From Apostichopus japonicus (Eukaryota; Echinodermata; Holothuroidea; Aspidochirotida; Stichopodidae): a DNA stretch of 64,000 nt. Position 1 is the first letter of the stretch. Each line of letters begins with the position of its first letter. The position numbers were made by a program, and so were the translations under genes. The notes under the pieces were generated by a model, which was not told the DNA's origin, ran no database searches, and worked only from the letters and a program-made list of their open reading frames with translations. The stretch spans positions 28,843,554 through 28,907,553 of the forward strand of contig NC_092562.1 of assembly GCF_037975245.1 (NCBI RefSeq), given 5' to 3'. Of the stretch, positions 13,101-23,818 are shown one piece after another.

Positions 13101-16100
13101 CGGTTGAATTCATGTGGTAAATAGTAGGTACAAACAATAACACAGATATGGGACTAAGGTGAGTTAGAATCTCCATTTGTCCAAATGCTAAACTGACATA
13201 TCTCAGCAATATATTACAGTTTCTTTGCTATAACAGACAATGTAAGATATCATTTTCATCGTGTTTTCCTTCATTATTTCTATGACCTTTGAACCTTTGA
13301 ACAGGATAACTTTGAAGACAGTTTACAGCAGAAACAGGCATTTGTAAGGAAATTAGAAGCAACGGTTAAGAGCTCATCAGCTGAAGTCATGAAGGTACTT
13401 CTACCACTTGAAGACTAAATCTTAAAGCAGCCGGTGTTACTGCCAACTGGTCTTGCTTTCACATTAAATACCTATATACAAATGAGAATAGTATGACACA
13501 TGAGTGACAGAGAAGATTTATAGTATCTGAAGAAAGTTGGTCATTCATTAAAAGCTGTTCTAGGCCTAACCAATTTGTATCAGAAATATGCGAGAGGAAT
13601 TAGTTTCAGTCATTATTTAAGTGTCAAAATAAAATAAAACTGTTAGCAAACTGCTTATCCACTAGAGAGCCTGTGTAAGAGAATGTGTTAAAGTAAGTTG
13701 GCCTGACGGATCGAAACGTCAGGCCAACTTACTTTTACACATTATTTAAGTGTAGAAGGTAATTGCAACCTATTGTGTCACAGTAACATTTTAGTTATAT
13801 GTTTTTCATTTGTGATACTTTATATGTTTTATACTCTTTTTCATCACACATATATGAAATAAATATAGGAAATCACTTGTGGAAAACACTGCACTGAAAC
13901 TATATCCAACTGATGTAGAAGTGAAATACAATTGAGCTCAAGTGAATTTTCAGTAATTAAGAGTACCGTTTCATCAAGTTATCGTACCATGTCAAAGCTC
14001 AAAGCTAGGGTGTTTGGGAATATACCTTTGCTTGGTCATATCTTTGTACAGCTTGTTTGCCTTTTTTTGAAAATGGTCACTTTGTTTTCATTGCCTCCGT
14101 GAGGATTTGTTATTACCAACTTTCTCTCTTTAAACTCCCTTAGGGCAATGAGATCATTAAAAAGTTGCAAGGGGAACTTAAAGCCAACCTGGCTAAGGTG
14201 AGTCATAAGGATTCTTATTTGAGCTATATACATCTGATTCACAGTAATCAATTATATCTGTTGTATTGCCTGTAGGGTAGGGGGGGGAGGGAGTTGGGGG
14301 GGGGCTGGCTTCAATCTGGGCTCCCCTGCCCAAAACTCATAGCACTCCCTTATCTCTCAGCATAGCCAACAATTAAAAAGTCCTTGATGCCTCTCCTACA
14401 AGAAAGTGTCCAGATTTAGCCCACTTCTGGAACATACATGGATAAGGACCACAATACTGGAACAAAAGTTTTACCCAAGCTTCACTAAACACTCGATTTG
14501 ATTAGAGGGCTATGGAGGCTAGTGGGCCACCTATTAATGTTAATCAATGTTAATATTTGACGAGTTTGTTGTCTAAAATTCTGATTATCTAGTTGCACTG
14601 GCTGCATGGCAAAATGATCTCAAAAAACATTTTTAATTTGAATTAAACTTTCCTCTGACGTTTCTCGTTGCAGCTGAAGTTGAAAAATGCGGTAACCAGC
14701 AAACAGGAGAAGGTCATCGAAGAAAAGGCCGAATCAATACAGAAATTAGAGGAAGAAAGAAATAATCTGAGAACAAGACTTCAACAGTCCGAACAAGAGG
14801 TACTAAACATAGAACTTATTGGAAAAGTAACTTAAATAATCTTAAACAGTCGGAACAAGAGGTACTAAACATAGAACTTACTGCAAAAGTAACTTAAATG
14901 ATCTTAAAGGCATTGAAGACTTGCCCCAAACCGTGTGCTGCCTTGTTAAAAAGTTAACTTTACGTCGCTTGCAAGTGAAGTTTATTTCTTATTGCTACAA
15001 AACGCAGACAGTAATGAAACGTGATACCTTTTTATCTTTTATCTGAACCTGAGATCAAGGAGTTCCATAACAACTCCCTGCTGAGATGTCCATCGCTGCT
15101 CTTTACACTGTGTTATGGGTATTGACCGTAGCTGCTTGTAGTGACTGTACACTAGTTTCTAATTACCGACGGTAGCAAGCTGTGTGTGTAATTTCTGGGA
15201 TCGATGGTGGTGTCTTACACTTCTGTTTCACCTCAGTCGAAACTAGGTCAGATTACCGGCATGAGACGTTTCTTTTTGCGCGAGTCTTCACACCCTTTAA
15301 AGGAAACTAGCACAAAAAAACATGTTGTGAAGATTAGTTAGGTAGCAGAGCATTTTATTCAGTGACGACCTCAAGATAACAAGGAATGTGCTCTAGCAAG
15401 TGGGCTAATGAGTCTTAATTTAAGGCTGACCCATTTGTAACAACTCCTTTGTCAGGGCTACTAGACATCTTTCCTGATACCTATGTATGCTCTGTGATTA
15501 AACCTCAGAGGCAGTGATGTCACATGACTCAACCTGGTAGGAAGTAAAAGGAAATAACAATTCAAACTTTCTTTTATGGTTTATGCTAAACGACACAGAT
15601 GCAGGATTCATTGCACCAGCTGGCATTTCACTGCACAAGGTTTTTACCAATTTAGCATATTTGGTTTCTTCGCTTATTTTCAGAATAAAAGTCTGACCGA
15701 AAGTACGGAGAATTTAAGAGGAAAACTTGAAGAGAGCAAACAACTATTAAAAACCAATGAAAACGGTGAGTTGAAACACTCAAGTTTTATGCCAAATGCA
15801 GTTTAATACGAGGTACTTCCCCTGACCTCATCAGCACTCTTGTTATTTCATCTCTTTCTCAGTTATCAACTGGCTTAACAAACAAGTGAATGAAGCTCAG
15901 CTGTCTCATCGTCAAGGCATGACAGATCTGGGCAAGGCACCGCCGACCTTCAGACCAACCTTTCCTGCGGTAATATCTTTAAATATCCTTCCTCTATATA
16001 CATTTCATATTAAATTGAGATTTGGTACGGGTGGTATATATTTTGACATGAGAGATCGGGTCATCCCTGTTATGAGGTAACAAAATTTCTTCTTCACAAA

Positions 16101-17943
16101 AATGTTGGAGATCATGTAGCTGTGAAGTTTATCTGATGGTTTGATTGTACAGTGGGGAAGAGGGTAGTGGGTAAGTAGGTAGTGGGTAAGAGAATGTTTT
16201 CTGAGAGCTGTGTCATCATGTCCCTTACAGTATCATCTCCATAATAATAATTGCAGGTATATTTACTCCTTGTGTTCAGATGTTTCAACCATTTCCTTTC
16301 ATACATTCAGTGAGTTTATGGTCTTTCAATAAGGATAACAAAAACAAATGATAATAATAATAATAATATTAATAATCATAATAATAGTGAACATTTCTAT
16401 TGAGCCATATATTTTCAAATATCGATTAAATACCAGATTATGACAAAGGAAATTCCCAGATTTTAATATCAAGCCAGACTTTTCATGAAACATACTGTAA
16501 GGCGAAAGTATGCAAACTATGGGGTGTAATCGAATATTGGATTGCACAAAATCTTGAAGGTTCGCGGCCTTTGTGGGGATATTTCCAGACACAGGAAAAA
16601 TTTATCTACAGTTTAGCTTGCCAATTGGGATTGATTAAGTGATTTGTTTAACATCAATTCCATCATCTAAGCTGCTTTCGTGTAGTCTGAGCATTGCTTC
16701 TGAAGGGGTAGGGCTCTGGTGGCTTGTGGCTCAGTCCCCATGAAAGATCTTAACGGTATGCAGACAGCTGTTAACAATATTTCAAAATGAGACAGATTTT
16801 GGATCCATAAATGACAAGTGTTGATTGGTTTTATTAGAGGGGAGGTTTGTGTTTATTCATGTTTTCCCTCTCTACTATGATGTCAACAGAACCATGTGCA
16901 GTACCAATCGTCAAGGATGGTGCTGCCATCATCATTGCAGAGTGCCTCAGGAGTGGCGCCATTCCCAGGTGCACCCGTCTCATCCCGTTTCTCCTCTGCC
17001 CCGGCCATGACCTCCACCCCAGCGTCTCTCTCAGCTATCCCAGAATCAACAACCTTTGAGGCCTTACAAAGAGGATCTAGACCAGTAACAGGAATGAGGT
17101 AAGTTAGGTGTTCTTATAGGTTCCTTTGAAATCATCACAGGTTGACCGTTCGGTGATAAATTAACTCTGATATTAAATTGTTCTGAAACATTGCCATCAT
17201 CCCTGATTGTATTTCCGATCCACTTTCACTTCATGAGAAGTGTTTCTTTAGGCAGCCTAGGCCCATCAATTAGAAGTAGCTGAAGTCCCCATTTCAGCAA
17301 CACCTTAACCATTTAGATTATCTCTTCAATAGTAAAATGCAAATTACAAATTTGTCATGGACAATAATTGGATCTGGATACATCCTTGGTTGTATCATTG
17401 TTTATGCGATATGAACAGAAGATTTCTGGGTAAAATGATTATATTGTATAAACAAAATCAATATATATTACTATTGAGGTCCAAGCTTAATTGGCAATGT
17501 CATCACATATTTAGTATTAAATGGGAGTATTCCACATTTGAAGCACATTTTACGGATGGATATGTTTTAAAAAAACTGGGAATTGTTATTCGTGAACATT
17601 ATGGTTTTAATATTTTTGCTTTTGATTGGATTATGACTTGTCAACAGTAGAATTCTTTCTCAAGTCATGTTTTAATGAAGAAAGAAAATAGCTAAAGTCC
17701 ACCAAATTTGCGTTCCGTTAGATCTATATTTGACAACATACAAATTCTCCCGATTTCAGTCCAGCGTTAGATCCCAAGTACCTGCAAAGTGTCAATGACA
17801 TTCCGGGCAAGACCCACTTCCAGGCAACTGGGCCAGGTAGATTGCCTCTCAGACCAGTTCAACCACAGGCTCAGCCAAGACCTCCTCTAGTGAGTGCTTA
17901 CTTCCCTCTGGGAATGAAGGAGAATGGATCTAAGACTGTCTGA
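7101..17943 (+). CDS. SASS6: SAS-6, centriole cartwheel assembly protein (17 exons, complete)
   Basis: SAS-6 forms the nine-fold cartwheel hub that templates procentrioles. Exons read: 7101-7165, 7815-7875, 8069-8148, 8994-9098, 9741-9909, 10174-10251, 11008-11127, 11793-11909, 12250-12324, 12608-12802, 13305-13394, 14144-14197, 14674-14799, 15684-15765, 15863-15969, 16890-17098, 17760-17943. All phases agree, giving about 638 aa (human 657). The N-terminal head (residues 1-160) includes the PISA region, with [11 protein letters not shown] and NQQGLLIDF, and the NPFKHL motif whose Phe130 matches the head-head dimerisation Phe. Residues 160-480 are a heptad-rich coiled coil, including [17 protein letters not shown] and ESKQLLK. 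INWLNKQ closes the rod. The C-terminal tail is Pro/Ser-rich with PALDPKYL. The start has A at -3 and G at +4. The last exon could instead use the GTGAGT at 17890, but no downstream exon was found, and reading through to TGA 17941-17943 gives the expected length. An AATAAA lies at 18966. Confidence 0.95.
11515..11790 (-). mobile_element. Truncated non-LTR retrotransposon (LINE) 3' end in SASS6 intron 7
   Basis: Read on the minus strand, about 11750-11690 encodes a stretch resembling the end of LINE reverse-transcriptase ORFs ([11 protein letters not shown]), broken by frameshifts. It is followed by AT-rich sequence and a short AAATTGAAATTGA-type tail near 11520-11545. This layout, C-terminal motif then a short repeated tail, is typical of CR1/L2-like elements. 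The fragment ends within a few bases of the exon 8 acceptor at 11791-11792. Confidence 0.55.
13682..13743. repeat. Near-perfect 27-bp inverted repeat (hairpin) in SASS6 intron 11
   Basis: Arms 13682-13708 and 13717-13743 are complementary with one mismatch and enclose the 8-base loop GATCGAAA. The arm core is AAGTAAGTTGGCCTGACG. The same core recurs at about 34535-34555 in PPWD1 intron 3, so it belongs to a dispersed repeat rather than to SASS6. Confidence 0.85.
14785..14908 (+). repeat. 62-bp tandem duplication spanning SASS6 exon 13 donor
   Basis: Copy 1 is 14785-14846 and copy 2 is 14847-14908, with about five mismatches. Each copy holds the last 15 bases of exon 13 (CAGTCCGAACAAGAG) plus the GTACTAAAC donor. 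Using the second donor would add an in-frame TAA, so the first is taken as the real one. Confidence 0.9.
14908..15296 (+). mobile_element. MITE copy 1, TTAA-flanked, in SASS6 intron 13
   Basis: A 389-bp non-coding element bounded by imperfect terminal inverted repeats: AGGCATTGAAGACT at the left, and AGTCTTCACACCCT at the right (which reads AGGGTGTGAAGACT on the other strand). TTAA lies on both sides (14904-14907 and 15297-15300). A second copy in opposite orientation is at 22687-23029. TTAA duplications are typical of piggyBac-type transposition, but the terminal bases do not settle the superfamily. No transposase is encoded. Confidence 0.75.
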
Positions 17944-18610
17944 ATACAGTAGACAGTAGGGAGAGGTGTCAGTTAGTGGACCTAAAGTATCACCTCTCAG
18001 ATCAGTGCAACTGTGTAGGCTCAGCCAAGACCACCTTTTGTGAGTGCTTACTTCCCTCTGGGAATGAAGGAGAATGGATCTAAGACTGTCTGAATAGACA
18101 GTAGGGAGAGGTGTCAGTTAGTGGACCTAAAGTATCACCTCTCAGATCAGTGCAACTGTGTAGGCTCAGCCAAGACCCCCTCTTGTCAGTGCTTACTTCC
18201 CTCTGGGAATGAAGGAGAATGGATCTAAGACTGTCTGAACAGATATAGAACAGATCTGCTTACACACTCAATTACCAGATAAGTGAACCAAATGTGTCAC
18301 CTCTCAGATCAGTGCCACTGTTTTGGCTCCCTAACCAAGACCTCCACTCACGAGTCGTCTATTCCCCTGGGAATGAAGGATAACAGGTCCAACACTGTCC
18401 TAGTAAGAGTCCGGTTAGCTACTCTGTTGTCACATAACGGGAGTAGGCGACTAATATGTCACCTCTCAGACTTGTAACCACCTGCTGAGTCAATACCTCT
18501 CACCTGTGAGTACATACTTCCCCTTCAGGATGATATAGAATGGATCCATAAACTTGTTAGTATGAATCTGCTTGACCAAGTTGTGCTGCCTCTCAGACCA
18601 CTGCAGCTTC
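17845..18610 (+). repeat. Degenerate tandem copies of the SASS6 terminal exon and 3' flank
   Basis: The anchor CCTCTCAGA recurs at 17845, 17993, 18138, 18300 and about 18464, giving units of roughly 145-165 bp. Copy 1 is the real end of the SASS6 coding sequence. Copies 2 and 3 repeat the last coding codons and the stop (through SAYFPLG to TGA) nearly exactly, and copies 4-5 are much decayed. Copies 2 onward lie after the stop codon, so they are 3' UTR or flank. Confidence 0.85.
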
Positions 18611-20145
18611 CTGTTTAATGAAGATGAAAACCCCCCCCCCCCCCCCTGATCGAAACTAAGATATTGTCTGTTTCAAGCAGATGTTGCTAGGTTTGTTGCC
18701 ATAATGATAATAATGTCCAATAGCAATGCAGTTCAGTATGCCTGAATTGTCGAAAGTCAATTCAACGATGGAGAGAAAAAACGACACATTTGAAATTTTT
18801 GCAATTGAGACCTACAAACTACTCAATTCAATCTTACAATGTTAAAAGTGCACATAGCAACAATTGGCAGTTGATGAGGATGTTGTGTTCACTTTCAAAT
18901 ATCTGCTTTTGGTGAGTTTTGCTAGGAGCAAGGTAAACATTACAAGTCATGATATTAGCTCTTTGAATAAATATTTCAAATGTTTCCTATAAGAAACGAA
19001 TATTTATTAATGCAAGTTTATTTATGTAAATCTTTTGTTTCTTGCATCTATTATGATGCACATGTGGATTGAAGTGGGGTTCAGAGGGGGTGAGGGGGGA
19101 GAGGGGAGGGGTGCATCTAGCCTTACAAGATTCCTTGTGTGTTAAGGTGTTCATGGTTTAGTGCTTTCTTTGACAAAACCAGAAGAATCAGAAACCAGTC
19201 ATGTTCTTTGTATCCACTGTTTATGATCCTGTTATATTTATTCATATTACCTGTTTGGCTAGTACTTGAGCTGTTTCTTATAAAGGAAAAAGGTGAGATC
19301 TTCATTTTCACTGGAGCAAAGCTGTGGTGAACAAACTTGTAACATCACTGATTAACACAAAGATGCAAAGCTTATTTTCCCACTTTCAATGTTCAAAATT
19401 CAGTTCTGCCTGTCTGTATTTCATTAAAGTAAGTTTGAATGTGCCACCCAAGCACTGCTGTGGTATTTCTGTTATGTTTCTGTTAATGTGGAACCTTTTA
19501 CATGTGGGGTGGATCTTCTACTGTTTTATGTCTGATACAAACGCTCCAGCCATTGTGTTTTTTCTTCAAGATCTTAGGATATTTGATTTGAAGAGTTAAA
19601 TTTGATTGAGATGTTATTGTAGCATTCTTGGGTGGAATTGTTGGAGATCGCACATAGTATAATAGGTCCAATAGTGAACCCATATGAATTCATTGCATTT
19701 GAATGTCTAATGGGCCTTTCCTTAGTAACACTCAGGAGTAAATTTGTATATGCATTCCTCTGTTTTCTCATATGAGACATTTTGTATGTATCTATATATA
19801 TGTATATAAATGTGTAAAAAATATGTAAATGTAGAAAATGATTTTTTCCTTTTTCCTCTGACATTATGACTGGATCATCAAGGAAATAAAAAAGAGTGTA
19901 GCTAGAATCATAAATTTGTTGGTCTCTTTTATTCATATTATCTGACAATTTTGAAAACTAAATCCACTTCCAAGATTTGGTAATGGGGAAGTTACATATT
20001 TGAGGGGAAAGAAGGAAAAAGAAATTTAAGTTCAACTTATATGATAACATTTCACTCATCCCAACTCATATGGAACCTGGAGAAGCAGACTCATAAAGTG
20101 GAGGAGATTTGAAGAAAATAAAAGTATGGCTAAAATTTCCAGTAT
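18611..20145. other. SASS6 3' UTR/flank, no gene seen
   Basis: Positions 18966-18971 are AATAAA, a plausible SASS6 poly(A) signal about 1.0 kb after the stop. A C-run lies near 18631-18646 and a purine-rich stretch at 19082-19110. The small ORFs on both strands look random. Confidence 0.45.
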
Positions 20146-20450
20146 ATGAGAGAACCGAACCAATGCAATAAGTACCGGAACAGTGTTCCAGTACATGAGA
20201 GACCGAACCAATGCAACAAGTACCGGAACAGTGTTCCAGTACATGAGAGACCGAACCAAAGCAACAAGTACCTGAACAGTGTTCCAGTACATGACAGACC
20301 GAACCAAAGCAACAAGTACCGGAACAGTGTTCTTGAGGAGACCGAACCAAAGCAACAAGTACCGGAACAGTGTTCTTGAGGAGACCGAACCAAAGCAACA
20401 AGTACCTGAACAGTGTTCCAGTACATGAGAGAACGCACCAAAGCAACAAG
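20146..20450. repeat. Minisatellite of 42-48 bp units with internal palindrome
   Basis: About six to seven head-to-tail units read GACCGAACCAAAGCAACA then AGTACCGGAACAGTGTTCC. Two units near 20330-20385 are a shorter variant with TTCTTGAG in place of TTCCAGTACAT. Unit length is divisible by three, so it creates spurious open frames on both strands. Within each unit GTACCGGAACA and TGTTCCAGTAC nearly pair around a central G. Confidence 0.9.
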
Positions 20451-22659
20451 TACTCAAATTAATTTGGATTACAAATGAATAAATGACTGGCATTATGCTA
20501 CACTTCTGTTTCTAACACTTGTTATCATCAAACTGGAGAGAGAAAACATAAAAAGAAGTTATTATCTGTAAACAAAGATAATAGTTCGTAAATATAATAC
20601 TTGTGAGCTTTTCATAACTAAAGACGATCCATATCGAGACCACCGCAGTGAGCTTCTTCAAGGAAAGCGCGATTTCATTGATGTCCGAACAGCTTTAATT
20701 ACCAAAAGAGCGCTTACTTATTTCATGATTATATTTAGGAAATTATGATGCTTGGATATGCTTTGCATTTCATTAAAGAAAAGACAACATAAACACACAG
20801 AAATGAAAATGGGGGTGATGGAAAAATTACTTCCTTCCTTGAGCGTGATACATTTGGAATATTTGTAAGACAGTTGTTGCATAGCTCAACACTGATTAAG
20901 ATCTGGTTTGGTATGAGGCTTTTGTTGTTTACTGACAGGATCACTGGTATTTGCATGATAAAGGATAACACACATTTCTTATTTGTGAGCTTCATGCTCA
21001 GCAATTATGCCATTCATCAAAACTACTATCATAATTTAATATTTTAAAAATTCACAACTGGAAGGAACATGTAAAACTGTATGAATGACCATTTCAACTT
21101 TCCTTAATGATCCACTTTCTTAAGTTCTTACTTATAATACTTATGCTAAATTATTAGCATGGACGCTTGCAATTTCTACTTGCAGTTGCGTACATCTCTC
21201 TCCCTCTGACAGAGAGAGAGAGGTTGTAGTGAGCATTAATAATGAAGGAATACAACTTTCTAACATAATAACAAACTATATGTCTGCTCAGTAGGAGCAT
21301 AAGACAAGCAAAACCAGAGATGACCAGAAGGGAAATGATTCCATCATCCTGCCTGTCATATATTTTATGCACAAACAAAATGGATAAACTGCTCAGAAGT
21401 GTTGCCAATCAAAACGAATTTCTCAAATAGAAGCTTAGCTGAGCTTCTGCAGTGTTGCTGCTCTTGTGAAGATGGAACGAAGTGGTCAAAATGGTTATTT
21501 TATGATTTCTAATCCTTTTGCACAGAAAGTGCATCAACAACTAGTAGAACAACATCTAAACATTGAATATCAGTGAATTGATTGATATCAATATTGATTG
21601 ATATCAATTTCGATTGAATGTCACTCTTAAAGTAGTATCGAGTCCACTATGTGAAGTCTGCCATGATAAGTCAAGCAAGTTACAGGAATTCAGCATCGAA
21701 CATCTAAAAGCTGAATATCGAGATCTAATGGAAATCTGCTTTAACTGCGACAGATAATAGTATTGGAAAAGAACTTGGCAGGATTTATAAAGACTACCTA
21801 CCTATGAATACGATTATTATTATACGTCAAGAAGGTAATCTGTCATGTTCAAAGCGTGTAGGTTTGTTGTGTAGGTTTGTTGTGTGGTTTGTTGTGTGGT
21901 TTATTGTGTGATTTAATGCATGCAATTAAGTTACCATGAAGAGCTCTTCAACACGGTTTCCATTGATTTTGTAAAATAAGACAAGAAATCAGTGATTACA
22001 GATTAAATTTATTACAAATTCATTGTATTGTACAGTATGTATTAGTTACTTTACAGATGGTCCTGCAAATAACTATCTTAAACTAAAATGATAGTTCCTG
22101 TACAGTTAACAAACACAAAGATGTTGGACAAAGTTAATGTCATAAACATGTCAAGTTTGTATGATCTTTGTTCTTATCAAATAGAATTTCGTCAGATGAA
22201 ACAGTAATAGAAACTGCTAAAACAAAGTTGCTGTTTTATGCGAACATTTGATGAAAGTGTTCTCCTTTTCAATGTTAGTATCAATACATTGAGGTAAACA
22301 TGTGATCAAGTTACACTGGATCTTACACATATATTCATACATTCTGAGATTGATGCACTTAGGATATGACAGTAACACGCATATATGCTGAGACAAATCC
22401 ACACACAGCCAGCCAGAGACATATGCAAACATTTCATGGAGTTACAGCATACATAGTTTGCCTTAAGAATCTTAGTACGTTATTTCTGGGCTTGACAGTA
22501 ATTCAGAAAGATCATGTGATGTGAGCAATCATAGGTATTTGATAGCAAATGGTATGTCACCATCCAGTTCTAAGCTGTCCACCACTTGAGCAGGTTAAAC
22601 ACATCAGATTGCTTGATAATTAAGCTTAGAGCTAGAATCTCCTTGATGTGTACATCCTT
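20451..22659. other. Intergenic DNA between convergent SASS6 and PPWD1
   Basis: I see no coding signal on either strand. Minor patterns include an ATTGATATCAAT palindrome cluster near 21575-21612 and TTTGTTGTGTGG repeats at 21865-21905. Confidence 0.45.
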
Positions 22660-23290
22660 CTTCATATCTTCATTGATTCCATTTAAAGGGTGTGAAGACT
22701 CGCACAAAAAGAAACGTCTGATGCCGGTAATCTGACCTAGTTTCGAATGAGGTGTAACAGAAATGTTAGACACCACCATCGATCCCAGAAAATACACACA
22801 CACAGCTTGCTAACATCGGTAACTAGACACTAGTGTACAGTCAGTACTGTACGTACAGCTGCGGTCAATACCCACAGCACAGTGTACAAACGTTACAACT
22901 TTGGACATCTCAGGTCCAGCTAAAGATAACAAGGTATCACATTTCATTACTGTCTGCATTTTGTAGTGACAAGCAGAAAACTTCACTTGCAAGCAATGGA
23001 AAGTGGTTTGGGGCGAGTCTTCAATGCCTTTAATAGTCACATCTCTGCTGGTTCTATTAAATAGTCACATCTCCGCTGGTTCTATTAAATAGTCACATCT
23101 CCATTGAATCTATTTAATAGTCACATCTCCATTGACTCTATTTAATAGTCACATCTCCATTGACTCTATTTAATAGTCACATCTCCATTGACTCTATTTA
23201 ATAGTCACATCTCCATTGACTCTATTTAATAGTCACATCTCCATTGACTATTTAATAGTCACATCTCCATCAGTTCTATTCAATAGTCTC
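22660..23290. repeat. 28-bp tandem array in the PPWD1 3' region, interrupted by a MITE
   Basis: The unit reads AGTCACATCTCCATTGACTC then TATTTAAT. It repeats about nine times from 23034 to 23290, beginning roughly 40 bases past the PPWD1 stop. The sequence just left of the MITE (22664-22686) is another diverged unit ending in CATTTAA, so the MITE at 22687-23029 sits inside the array. Read on the PPWD1 strand, most units contain ATTAAA. Confidence 0.85.
22687..23029 (-). mobile_element. MITE copy 2, inverted relative to copy 1
   Basis: A 343-bp element matching 14908-15296 on the opposite strand over its whole length, with the same terminal inverted repeats. TTAA is duplicated at 22683-22686 and 23030-23033. 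Internal matches include GCCCCAAACC, TTGCAAGTGAAGTTT, GCAGACAGTAATGAAA and CCATCGATCCCAGAAA. The two copies are diverged with indels, so neither is recent. Confidence 0.8.
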
Positions 23291-23331
23291 TGAGAGCATG
23301 AATCTGTCCTCCTGCTATCTTTCCTCTGATT

Positions 23332-23785
23332 CTACTTGACAGTGATACTGATAATCCTGATGTCATCATAAGGCTTCTCTGTCTTTGGACTGACCTTCAC
23401 CATACCTATCTTCTGGACGGCCTCCATGCCTTTAGTACAACGACCAAATACTGTGTGTTTGTTGTCTAGCCATGGCTAAAGATGGACGGACAAGAAAAGA
23501 GAAATTTGTTAAGCTTTATTGATGACTGGAGAGTTGTCATCTAAGTGCATTTAGTTAAAATGGTAATATGCCATAGCAAACTGATCACTAATGGGGAAAA
23601 GTTCACTGACTCCAACAAATTAAGTAGAGCAGAACTGAGCAATGAGACTAAATAGACTTAGCTTGATGAAGAAAATTATACAAGCAGTGAAGTGATGTTT
23701 GCAACTACAGCATTTAAAGCAGAAGAAAGGCTTATTGGACAAACATAAACCATAACATACATTACATATTGAATTAACGTATCTA

Positions 23786-23818
<33 letters not shown>

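Noticed and set aside
13682-13743. Possible hammerhead ribozyme because of GATCGAAACGTC
   Set aside because: The GAAAC and GTC parts of a hammerhead core are present, but the CTGANGA part and a stem III loop are missing. The sequence folds instead as a simple hairpin.
17357-17650. 97-codon open frame in SASS6 intron 16
   Set aside because: AT-rich intronic sequence with no recognisable domain and no flanking splice logic; SASS6 exons on both sides join without it.
17890-17898. GTGAGTGCT as the donor of SASS6 exon 17
   Set aside because: Good donor consensus, but no following exon was found. Reading through to the TGA at 17941 gives a protein of the expected length, and a nearby copy keeps the Val codon while losing the donor.
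20146-20450. GGAACAGTGTTCC as steroid-receptor binding sites
   Set aside because: The half-sites are separated by one base rather than the three needed by glucocorticoid-type receptors, and they occur only because the minisatellite unit is palindromic.
20056-20493. Overlapping open frames rich in LFRYLLLWFG-type repeats
   Set aside because: Translation of the 42-48 bp minisatellite in several frames; no unique sequence.
22660-23290. Regular 28-bp repeats resembling a CRISPR array
   Set aside because: Units are contiguous with no unique spacers, and this is animal DNA. It is a minisatellite.
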